From contig NW_026262701.1 of NCBI RefSeq assembly GCF_021869535.1, positions 47,619,278 through 47,683,277 of the forward strand: a DNA stretch of 64,000 nucleotides. Direction: 5' to 3'. Shown here in pieces: positions 49,114 to 59,300 of this stretch; position 1 is the first letter of the stretch, and each line of letters begins with the position of its first letter. Position numbers and translations under genes: made by a program. Under the pieces are notes generated by a model that was not told where the DNA came from, did not search any database, and worked only from the letters and a program-made list of their open reading frames with translations. Source of the DNA: Mytilus californianus. Its lineage: Eukaryota > Mollusca > Bivalvia > Mytilida > Mytilidae.

Positions 49114-49662
49114 ATGCTTGACCGTGATTTGTTTTTCTTACATTGCATTCTTCCCTTTGATGTGCATTTATCAATCAATTACTGCACTTGCTTATCATTA
49201 GTGTCAGGGGCATCATGCAGAGATATTTGGAATAAAAACGTTACCCCATTGCCAAAAGAATATTACCAATTAGTTTCAGGGACATCATACAGAGATATTT
49301 GGAATAAAAACGTTACCCCATTGTCAAAAGAATATTACCAAATAGTGTCAGGGGCATCATGCAGAGATATTTGGAATAAAAACGTTACCCCATTGCCAAA
49401 AGAATATTACCAATTATTTTCAGGGTATTCATGCAGAGATATTTGGAATAAAAACGTTACCCCATTGCCAAAAGAATATTATCAATTAGTTTCAGGGACA
49501 TCATGCAGAGATATTTGGAATAAAAACGTTACCCCACTGCCAAAAGAATATTACCAATTAGTTTCTTCTTCCACTGTGTGTCCACAGTCTCCAAATTCCC
49601 TATTCTGTCACGTTTGGAGTGCGCACATAAAAAGTAATTATAACAAAATTAAAATGCCGTAA
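49114..49662 (+). CDS. Candidate exon(s) with five in-frame 24-residue repeats
   Basis: An open frame of about 180 codons contains five copies of a SGASCRDIWNKNVTPLPKEY-type unit plus YQLV, then SSSTVCPQSPNSLFCHVW and a stop. Within the repeats, substitutions keep the frame. The C-x-D-I ... YY spacing recalls the start of fibrinogen-like or related extracellular domains, but similarity is too short to name. Each repeat contains TTAGTTTCAG or a variant, an acceptor-like site. It lies about 220 bp after the PAN exon on the same strand and could be an alternative 3' exon or a separate gene. No start codon is convincing (the frame opens with TTG). Confidence 0.35.
   Translation: MLDRDLFFLHCILPFDVHLSINYCTCLSLVSGASCRDIWNKNVTPLPKEYYQLVSGTSYRDIWNKNVTPLSKEYYQIVSGASCRDIWNKNVTPLPKEYYQLFSGYSCRDIWNKNVTPLPKEYYQLVSGTSCRDIWNKNVTPLPKEYYQLVSSSTVCPQSPNSLFCHVWSAHIKSNYNKIKMP
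49201..49560 (+). repeat. 72-bp tandem repeat, five copies
   Basis: Starts fall at 49201, 49273, 49345, 49417 and 49489. Blocks are TCAGGG, CATCATGCAGAGATATTTGG, AATAAAAACGTTACCCCATT and GCCAAAAGAATATTACCAAT. Copies differ at only a handful of sites. Confidence 0.97.
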
Positions 49663-49984
49663 ATTAAAAAAGGGCGAGAAATAAAAATAGTTAAAAAAAA
49701 AACATGTGACAGATAAATAATTTGATGGTCAGCCAATTAACATCGAGAAAGTTTTGATCGAGTCCTCTAATTCTGTTCTTTTCGTTAAGGGTCACCTGGT
49801 CACATAACTCTCACAAATTAAAACTGTAAATCGTGAGGTGAATAAAAAAAGCTCAATCGGGCTTGATTAAAACAGAAATAGCACATTGTAAGATAATCAA
49901 GTAAAATGAAAGATGCGATGGAAAAAACATTGGTCTGAATAAAATATTACCATGTGCATCGATGTCAAGTGTTATCCGTTTAAT
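49663..49984. other. No feature seen
   Basis: AT-rich spacer between the 72-bp and 40-bp arrays. Confidence 0.5.
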
Positions 49985-51533
49985 GAACTAATGTCTTTCC
50001 ATTGTACATCCGGTTACTGAATTTGAACTAATGTCTTTCGATTGTACATCCGAATACTGATTTGAACTAATGTCTTTCCATTGTACATCCGGTAACTCAA
50101 TTTGAACCAATGTCTTTCCATTGTACATCCGGTAACTCAATTTGAACCAATGTCTTTCCATTGTACATCCGGCTACTGTATTTGACCTAATGCCTTTCCA
50201 TTGTACATTCGGATATTGAATTTTAACTTATGTCTTTCCATTGTACATCAGAATACTGAATTTTATCTAATGTCTTTCCCTTGCACATCCGGATACTAAA
50301 TTTGAACCAATGGTTTTCCATTGTACATCAGGATACTGGATTTGAACTAATGTCTTTCCATTGTACATCCGGTTACTGAATTTGAACTTATGTCTTTCCA
50401 TTGTACATCCGGTTACTGAATTTGAACCAAATTATAATGAATGTCTTTCCATTGTACATCCGGTTACTGTATTTGAACTAATGCCTTTCCATTGTACATT
50501 CGGATACTGAATTTGAACTTATGTCTTTCCATTGTACATCAGGATACTCAATTTGAACTAATGTCTTTTATCTTGCACATCCGGATACTAAATTTTAACT
50601 AATGTCTTTCCATTGTTCATTTTGATACTGAATTTTAACTAATGTCTTTCCATTGTGAATCCGGATACTGAATATGAACTAATGTATGTGACTGTCCATT
50701 GTACATCAGAACACTGAATTTTAACTATTGTCTTTCCATTCTACATCCGAATACTGAATTTGAACTAATGTCCTTCCATTGTACAACCGGATACTCAATT
50801 TGAACCAAAGTTTTTCCATTGTACATCAGGATACTCAATTTGAACTAATGTCTTTCCACTGTACATCCGGATACTCAATTTGAACTAATGTCTTTCCATT
50901 GTACATCCGGATACTGAATTTGAACTATCATCTTTCCATTGTACATCCGGTTACTGAATTTGAACTAATGTCTTTCCATTGTACATCTGGTTAATGAATT
51001 AGAACTAATGTCTTTCCATTGTACATCCGGTTATTCAATTTGAACCAATGTCTTTCCATTGTACATCCGGTTACTGTATTTGAGCCTTTGCCTTTCCATT
51101 GTACATTCGGATACTGAATTTGAACTATGTCTTTCTATTGTACATCAGGATACTGAATTTTAACTAATGTCTTTCCCTTGCACATCCGGATACTAAATTT
51201 TAACTAATGTCTTTCCATTGTAAATCCGGATACTGAATATCAACCGGATGTATGTGACTGTCCATTGTACATCAGAATACCGAATTTTAACTACTGTCTT
51301 TTTATTGTACATCCGAATACTGAATTTGAACTAATGTCCTTCCATTGTACAACCGGATACTCTATTTGAACCAATGTTTTTCCATTGTACGTCAGGATAC
51401 TGGATTTGAACTAATGTCTTTCCATTTTACATCCGGATACTCAATTTGAACTAAATTAATGTCTTTCCATTGTACATCCGGATACTGAATTTTAACTAAT
51501 GTCTTTCCATTGTACATCCGAATACTGAATTTG
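49985..51533. repeat. Degenerate 40-bp minisatellite, about 38 copies
   Basis: The unit is GAACTAATGTCTTTCCATTG then TACATCCGGTTACTGAATTT. Units vary by substitution (GGATACT, GGTTACT, GAATACT) and occasional indels. A larger block from about 50340 appears again at about 51020-51330 with the same odd members (ATGTATGTGACTGTCC at 50685 and 51248), indicating higher-order duplication. Confidence 0.95.
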
Positions 51534-52012
51534 GTGTTAATGAAATCCAGTTTCACTGCTTGTTTCTATGTTAATCTTAATTTTACCTCCTATGTATTTT
51601 GTAAACTTATTATGTTGTTTGGTTTCTTTGTTTACGCTTCGTATACAGAAAGGGTACCAAAATATAACCTCAAAGTTCATAATTTAAGTTAAGGCACAAT
51701 CATCAAATTGGGATTCGATACAGCAGAAATTAAACAAAGAGTTTTTTCAAGTTGATATCGTCCTTTTTCGGTAGACTTGAAGCAATTTGACTCTATTTTA
51801 GTTGTTAAGGTAAATCACACTTTAAATTGTTAAGGGATAAAATCTACCTATTGAATCAACTGGACAACAACGCCTGCTTGTCTTTCTATTTCTAAGTACA
51901 AACCTTAATGCAATATCCACGCATAGTATTCTCTTCATAACCATCCATCTATATGTATATGGCCAAATCATAAATCATATTTGAAAAATAAGAAGTTAAC
52001 AATTCAAAATTG
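51534..52012. other. No supported gene
   Basis: Nothing recognised. Confidence 0.4.
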
Positions 52013-52015
52013 CAT

Positions 52016-52507
52016 CAGTCGGAAAGCTGACCCCGGTTTGACTCCATTTCTTAAACGGCAACAATGGAAGTCATGTGATTACCATATATGGGCATTTTTT
52101 TTTACCAAACTTGAAAAGTGAAGCCCGTTTTTTGGAATTTGTAGTTTTTTGCATGAATTAAAACTAATTTGCTTTTAAGTGAACATTCTTGAGTAAATAA
52201 GAAATATATTGATCCACTCAATTATGGATTAAACTAATTTTTTCTCTCAAAATGTGTCTTCAAAGTCTAGGTGTTGACCAAAAAAATCGGTCACTGGAAA
52301 TTAAAATCGTAATTTTCTTTCTTAACTTCTCGGGAAGCTATGCTGAATTAAAATTATGTCGTGTAACCTAACTTTGACTATGATATGTCAAATTATTTTT
52401 TCCGCGAAATTAACGCAATTTCAGAATAGCGGGTTTTAATATCAGTCCCATTGTTGTCTTAAGAAAGTAGCAACAACGGTCGTTTCTAAGAGCTTGCTTT
52501 CCGACTG
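52016..52507. mobile_element. 492-bp MITE-like element with TSD CAT
   Basis: Perfect 12-bp terminal inverted repeats CAGTCGGAAAGC / GCTTTCCGACTG are flanked by CAT on both sides (52013-52015, 52508-52510). Imperfect inverted similarity extends inward (TTCTTAA..CAACAATGG against CCATTGTTGTCTTAAG). It has no ORF. A 3-bp TSD fits a CACTA-like or related superfamily. Confidence 0.7.
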
Positions 52508-52510
52508 CAT

Positions 52511-53094
52511 GGGGCAATACAAACATTTACTCAGAGAAAAGACCAGTAATACCATGACCAAAATAAATTTAAAAAAAAAGAAAATAGAAAAACATCTGGG
52601 AACAAAATCCTACATCGTTAGTGTACTGATTGTTGTTATACATGGTATAAGCCATGTTAGATCCCATTAGACAGCTCTATGCATGATGATTAGGCTTGGC
52701 CCTACCTTGTTGGGTATTCTTGCCTTCGTTTCAATAGTAAATTCCCTCCTCGTTGATTATAATTTACTCTAACCACTAAGACTTTATCAAAGTTACATCG
52801 TTATTATGTGTATACATAAATGAATTAATTCACCGATTCTATGATGGGAGTGTTATGAATTTGAAATAAACAAAGTCTCCTTTTATGATTAGAAATATTT
52901 AAAACTAATCGACAACAATAAACAATATGGATATTTCGGGAAAAGGGAAAATAATAATGGTAAGCATCTGTATGGTATTTGGAGTACCACCGCATAATGT
53001 GGACCACAACTGTATATGGTCATCACGTGAATACAGAAATATGGTAACATTGGACTTTTCGTTACCGGAAGTAAGACCCATTCATTTTGTACTT
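52511..53094. other. No supported gene
   Basis: Overlapping minus-strand frames here run into the R2 repeat and are not convincing. Confidence 0.4.
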
Positions 53095-53260
53095 GCATGA
53101 GCAATATGACGGGTGCTCGTGTGGAGCAAGACCTGCTTACCCTTCCGGAGTACATGAGGTCATCCCTGTTTTTGTTTTGTGTGTTTGCATCAAGTTTGTC
53201 TTGCTCAGTCTTTAGTTTTCCATGTTGTGTTTTGTAGATTGATAATTGTTCATTGGACAC
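53095..53260 (-). mobile_element. Dispersed repeat R2
   Basis: GACGGGTGCTCGTGTGGAGC, AAGACCTGCTTACCCTTCCG, GAGTACATGAGGTCATCCCT, then AGTCTTTAGTTTTCCATGTT. Same orientation as the 30681 and 37780 copies. Confidence 0.8.
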
Positions 53261-53353
53261 GTACATTAATTTTGTTCAAACAAAGATCACGTAATATGCA
53301 TGAACATTAGTAATCTCAATATTGAGTACTGTACCGTGAGTTGAAAATAGAAA

Positions 53354-53430
53354 TCCATTACCCTTGCTAGCCATTGTAAGTATTCACAGAAGTCCATTAC
53401 CCTTGTTAGCGATTATACGTATTTATCATA
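53354..53430. repeat. 39-bp minisatellite, left part (about 2 copies)
   Basis: The unit CCATTACCCTTGCTAG...ATTATACGTATTCACAGAAGT is shared with 54243-54376. Confidence 0.75.
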
Positions 53431-54240
53431 TACTTAGCATTAATATGATAGCTTTTGCATATGTGTAATGAACGGAAGTACACAAGCCATAATTTCCCAC
53501 CCGGGCTGATAACCCATATCAGGGGCGTCTCGTGCAAAAAACCCATAACAGTGCCTCTCGTGCAAGTTACTTTCGGTATTTCCGGTATCGTATGTTTACT
53601 TTTCAATTGTGGCGTCAGATATTTTTTATCATGAAGTCAAAATTTTACGGGAACATTTAGGATGTCCAGTAATGGCGGACAAATAGCGATAAGGTTTATT
53701 GGATCAGTGGTAAATCTGTTTGTACCAGCTGTTATTGAAAAAAAAATGTTAACATGGCTAAATCCGATGATATAGATTTTCAAAATGATGCTAGTTTACA
53801 ATTACTTACAAATAAATGCCATTGACAATTATGAATCATCTCATATAACAACATGTAGTAATAATGATCATAAAACTGTAAATACTTCCTCCATGCTTCC
53901 AGCTTCCAAATTTTTAATGTTTCAAAATGCCTCTATTGGAAATGGTACCATAATATATATGGAGGTAGTGATGCTATTGTTGGACAATTATAGTGTATTT
54001 GTTGGGTTCGTGATTTAACTTCTTTAAAAAGTTTTTGACTATTTTAGTTATTTCATTTGTTTATTTGCCTTACATAAAACAATTGTCGGAAGTATATGAT
54101 AAAGAGATTAATACATGGCCTTTTCCATATCGGCCCGGGTATCATCCCTCGACCCATATCAACACCTCGACTACGTCTCGGGCTGATATGGGGGTCTCGG
54201 GATGATACCCGGATATGGAAAAGGCCATGTATTAATTCTA
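53431..54240. mobile_element. Probable insertion splitting a minisatellite
   Basis: The 39-bp array stops at about 53430 and resumes at 54243. The intervening 0.8 kb is unrelated, ends in a long palindrome (54107-54236), and near its left side has a related CCCGGGCTGATAACCCATAT motif (53503-53522). The borders are not defined by a TSD. Confidence 0.45.
54107..54236. repeat. Palindrome with about 60-bp arms and GC-rich core
   Basis: The arms begin ATTAATACATGGCCTTTTCC and end in its complement. Inner parts pair CCGGGTATCATCCC with GGGATGATACCCGG and CCCATATCA with TGATATGGG. The centre is CTCGACTACGTCTCGGG. Confidence 0.9.
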
Positions 54241-54242
54241 TA

Positions 54243-54376
54243 TACAGAAGACCATTACCCTTGCTAGGGATTATGCGTATTCACAGAAGTCCATTACCCT
54301 TGCTAGAGATTATACGTATTCACCGAAGTCTATTGCCCTTGCTAGAGGTAATGCGTATTCACAGAAGTCCATTAAA
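54243..54376. repeat. 39-bp minisatellite, right part (about 3.5 copies)
   Basis: CATTACCCTTGCTAG-type units start at 54253, 54292 and 54331, with a last partial near 54370. Confidence 0.85.
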
Positions 54377-54440
54377 ATGGCATGTTGCTATTCCTATCCG
54401 TTCATTTTGCACAGGTTCCATTTAGGAATCATTTCGTCAC

Positions 54441-54463
54441 GGGGGGGGGGGGGGGGGGGGGGG
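54441..54463. repeat. Poly(G) tract, 23 G
   Basis: An uninterrupted run, followed by further G-rich DNA to 54506. Confidence 0.95.
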
Positions 54464-54911
54464 TACTTCCTATTATTGGGTATACGGGGGAGGGGGGGTG
54501 TGGGGGTGCCATAAATATGGGTCATAAGTCTGCGAGATTAATTTTATGTAAAAATGACCCTCCTTTTTAATGACATCTTATATTAAAATGCATTCATGTT
54601 TGATAACTGTATTTTGATTTGGGGTATAATATATAAATATGCTATCGAAAATCTTACATTATTAATGGTCAATCTATATTAAAATATATGTGCACCAAAC
54701 GATGTCAATTAATATATAAAAACTAAAGGGAGCTGTATATTTATGAATTATGAGAGATGATATATATTTAGTGCTTATATAAGCGTGGGTTATATTTTAA
54801 ATATTGTATGTAAGTATGGGCCATTCTTTCTTAAATATTTATACAACTGTAGGTACCGAATTTCTGTGAATGTTATATTAAAATGGGTACTTTTTTTAAG
54901 GCAAAAATGCA

Positions 54912-54931
54912 CCCCCCCCCCCCCCCCCCCC
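54912..54931. repeat. Poly(C) tract, 20 C
   Basis: An uninterrupted C run. Several minus-strand ORFs here with GGGGGG residues are artefacts of it. Confidence 0.95.
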
Positions 54932-55336
54932 ACACCCCCCGTGCATTAAGCCCTTTAATTATCTTTAGTTTAAACAATATATATTCAGATAAATCATCAC
55001 AAAACGATATGCATATGATACAATTGAAATAAATATTAAGGATTCTGAAACAAGCAAATTTGCTTTTACAAATCTGTCTCCTATTACACAAATAATACAC
55101 TTATTGAACAATACATAAATTAAATACTGGCATGCTCTGTTATAAAAATATGAATATGAAAAAGGTTGAAAATACAATAGAGAAAAAAAAATAAACATAT
55201 TTTTTTGTAATGTACATTTGTACATGTATACTGCAATGTGAAATGCTTGGGTTCCTATTGAATGATGAAGCAGTAGCATCAAGGGTTAAAACGTTTGCTT
55301 TTGATAATATATTTCTGCACCACACTAAATAAATGA
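54932..55336. other. No supported gene
   Basis: AT-rich stretch with chance frames only. Confidence 0.4.
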
Positions 55337-55518
55337 CTATTATGCTCATCTGAGAGTACCATTGATCCAAAAAGCAAAATTTTTGTGTCAACTTGGACAG
55401 GAAGAACTGAAACAGAAGCTAATAGTTCATTTCTAAATCAGTGTATATGGGACAAGATAACAGGAAGTGAGAATTTGAACGAGTTTTGGGAGTCTACTAA
55501 ATTGCGAAGGAATAGGTG
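55337..55518 (+). CDS. Candidate orphan exon
   Basis: A 60-codon open stretch contains FVSTWTGRTETEANSSFLNQ and CIWDKITGSENLNEFWES. It ends at a strong donor AATAG|GTGAGA (about 55512), and an acceptor-like TTTCTAAATCAG lies at 55430-55441. Residue use is ordinary and unlike the K/F/Y/N-rich chance frames nearby. No family is recognised and no partner exon was found. Confidence 0.25.
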
Positions 55519-56348
55519 AGAATTCAATGAACTTCAATCCATTCTTAAGCGAGCATGAAGAATTTGACCAAGACGATATCCTACATAATAATAAAAGGTG
55601 TCTTTCATTTATTGACAGTACAATAGTTAATCTTTGTTATCTCCCCTTATTGCGTTGAACATAATCATTTCATAACATTCCAATATCATATTGTCAAAAG
55701 TTATGAGCATAAAGAATTTAAACTTGTTTTCTATTAATACTAGTATACATTTTGGTTCCAACTGTACATAATTATGATTTCTTTGCTAATAGATGGTAAA
55801 TTATTGAGCACTTATTTGTCGATATAATTTTGATATATATTCAATTTTCCGCTAAAAGTACATAATCTATATTTAACTATGAGTTTTTGCAGGGACACTA
55901 TACGTGTTCGTTTTCATAATAAAATCAGAAGATATAGTGAGTCCTGGGTCCCATCGTTGTAATGTAGCCGTAAAATAATTCGTTACGGAATTTTAATCAA
56001 ATATTAATATGTTCTGCTGTGTGAGGCAGACATTCAAGTTCGGATTACACTGGCCGTTATGAAAAGAGGTATCAGAGAAAGAATTGTGATTTGAGAGAAT
56101 GAAAACACCGACAAGACAATGTTCTATCCGATATCAATAACTAGATTTCTTAATTTGCTTACATATGTATGCATTTGTTTAAGTAATTCGAATTTTCTTC
56201 ATTCATCTTAGAAGAAGTAAAACCAATTTTGAAAAATCTTGTCTGTGTTATCTAGATAGAACCCAAAACTGATAGCCGTATGTTTATCTAATGATATTAG
56301 ATTAAAATATAATAATTGTCAGATTTTTTAATTGGTATTAGGTTCAGA
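55519..56348. other. No supported gene
   Basis: Nothing recognised before the TA run that precedes the 539-bp array. Confidence 0.4.
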
Positions 56349-56365
56349 AACATATATATATATAT

Positions 56366-59300
56366 ATGCGTTTTGTTAAAATATACTTTTTCACTTTTTT
56401 GGTCTTTTGGAAAATGTGGTTTGTGCTGTATTTAGACCCCTCTACAAAGAAATTTGTTTTGCATGCACACGTTTAAAAATTGCGGTTTTTATCCAACGCA
56501 ATCATAGGTTTGAACGTTGTTTTCAATTTAGACTTGTTTATATTTTTTCGTTTGGGCTTGTATTATATTTGCCTTCGGGTTTATATGATCCGTTCATCCT
56601 ATTTCGACTCTTCAAAATTCAAGAGTCAATCCCAAATTGAGCTAAATTATATGGCCTTCCAAATACCGTTTCGATTCCTAACATCACTGAAGAGACATTA
56701 ATTGTCGAAATCCGGATATGGTATACAAATTTTTGCACCTCATGTTTGCGATATACCATCTTTTCCGCAAGTTTATTGTTTTCTGTTTGGTATTAAATTA
56801 ATATAATTAAGATCCGTTGTGTTACATCTGTGATCCGTTTATTTGGCAATCGCCATGGCAGTCAGCAGGGTTTAAGAACATCCGTTGTTCGACCTGCTAG
56901 TCAAATGCGTTCTGTTAAAATATACCTTTTCACTTTTTTGGTCTTTTGGAAAATGTTGTTTGTGCTGTATTTAGACCCCTCTACAAAGAAATTTGTTTTG
57001 CATGCACACGTATAAAAATTACGGTTTTTATCCAACGCAATCATAGGTTTGAACGTTGTTTTCAATTTAGACTTGTTTATATTTTTTCGTTTGGGCTTGT
57101 ATTATATTTGCCTTCGGGTTTATATGATCCGTTCATCCTATTTCGACTCTTCAAAATTCAAGAGTCAATCCCAAATTAAGGTAAATTATATGGCCTTCCA
57201 AATACCGTTTCGATTCCTAACATCACTGAAGAGACATTAATTGTCGAAATCCGGATATGGTGTACAAATTTTTGCACCTCATGTTTGCGATATACCATCT
57301 TTTCCGCAAGTTTATTGTTTTCTGTTTGGTATTAAATTAATATAATTAAGATCCGTTATGTTACATCTGTGATCCGTTTATTTGGCAATCGCCATGGCAG
57401 TCAGCAGGGTTTAAGAACATCCGTTGTTCGACCTGCTAGTCAAATGCGTTTTGTTAGAATATACCTTTTCCCTTTTTTGGTCTTTTGGAAAATGTTGTTT
57501 GTGCTGTATTTAGACCCCTCTACAAAGAAATTTGTTTTGCATGCACACGTATAAAAATTGCGGTTTTTATCCAACGCACCATAGGTTTGAACGTTGTTTT
57601 CAATTTAGACTTGTTTATATTTTTTCGTTTGGGCTTGTATTATATTTGCCTTCGGGTTTATATGATCCGTTCATCCTATTTCGACTCTTCAAAATTCAAG
57701 AGTCAATCCCAAATTGAGGTAAATTATATGGCCTTCCAAATACCGTTTCGATTCCTAACATCACTGAAGAGACATTAATTGTCGAAATCCGGATATGGTG
57801 TACAAATTTTTGCACCTCATGTTTGCGTTATACCATCTTTTCCGCAAGTTTATTGTTTTCTGTTTGGTATTTAATTAATATAATTAAGATCCGTTGTGTT
57901 ACATCTGTGATCCGTTTATTTGGCAATCGCCATGGCAGTCAGCAGGGTTTAAGAACATCCGTTGTTCGACCTGCTAGTCAAATGCGTTTTGTTAAAATAT
58001 ACTTTTTCACTTTTTTGGTCTTTTGGAAAATGTGGTTTGTGCTGTATTTAGACCCCTCTACAAAGAAATTTGTTTTGCATGCACACGTATAAAAATTGCG
58101 GTTTTTATCCAACGCAATCATAGGTTTGAACGTTGTTTTCAATTTCGACTTGTTTATATTTTTTCGTTTGGGCTTGTATTATATTTGCCTTCGGGTTTAT
58201 ATGATCCGTTCATCCTATTTCGACTCTTCAAAATTCAAGAGTCAATCCCAAATTGAGGTAAATTATATGGCCTTCCAAATACCGTTTCGATTCCTAACAT
58301 CACTGAAGAGACATTAATTGTCGAAATCCGGATATGGTGTACAAATTTTTGCACCTCCTGTTTGCGTTATACCATCTTTTCCGCAAGTTTATTGTTTTCT
58401 GTTTGGTATTAAATTAATATAATTAAGATCCGTTGTGTTACATCTGTGATCCCTTTATTTGGCAATCGCCATGGCAGTCAGCAGGGTTTAAGAACATCCG
58501 TTGTTCGACCTGCTAGTCAAATGCGTTTTGTTAAAATATACTTTTTCACTTTTTGGTCTTTTGGAAAATGTTGTTTGTGCTGTATTTAGACCCCTCTACA
58601 AAGAAATTTGTTATGCATGCACACGTATAAAAATTGCGATTTTTATCCAACGCAATCATAGGTTTGAACGTTGTTTTCAATTTAGACTTGTTTATATTTT
58701 TTCGTTTGGGCTTGTATTATATTTGCCTTCGGGTTTATATGATCCGTTCATCCTATTTCGACTCTTCAAAATTCAAGAGTCAATCCCAAATTGAGGTAAA
58801 TTATATGGCCTTCCAAATACCGTTTCGATTCCTAACATCACTGAAGAGACATTAATTGTCGAAATCCGGATATGGTGTACAAATTTTTGCACCTCATGTT
58901 TGCGATATACCATCTTTTCCGCAAGTTTATTGTTTTCTGTTTGGTATTAAATTAATATAATTAAGATACGTTGTGTTACATCTGTGATCCGTTTATTTGG
59001 CAATCGCCATTGCAGTCAGCATGGTTTAAGAACATCCGTTGTTCGACCTGCTAGTCAAATGCGTTTTGTTAAAATATACTTTTTCACTTTTTTGGTCTTT
59101 TGGAAAATGTGGTTTGTGCTGTATTTAGACCCCTCTACAAAGAAATTTGTTTTGCATGCACACGTATAAAAATTGCGGTTTTTATCCAACGCAATCATAG
59201 GTTTGAACGTTGTTTTCAATTTAGACTTGTTTATAATTTTTCGTTCGACTTGTTTATAATTTTTCGTTTGGGCTTGTATTATATTTGCCTTCGGGTTTAT

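Noticed and set aside
56830..56910. Possible RNA polymerase III boxes in the 539-bp unit (TGGCAGTCAGCAGG and GTTCGACC)
   Set aside because: The A-box match needs insertions and the spacing is only about 24 bases. Not supported.
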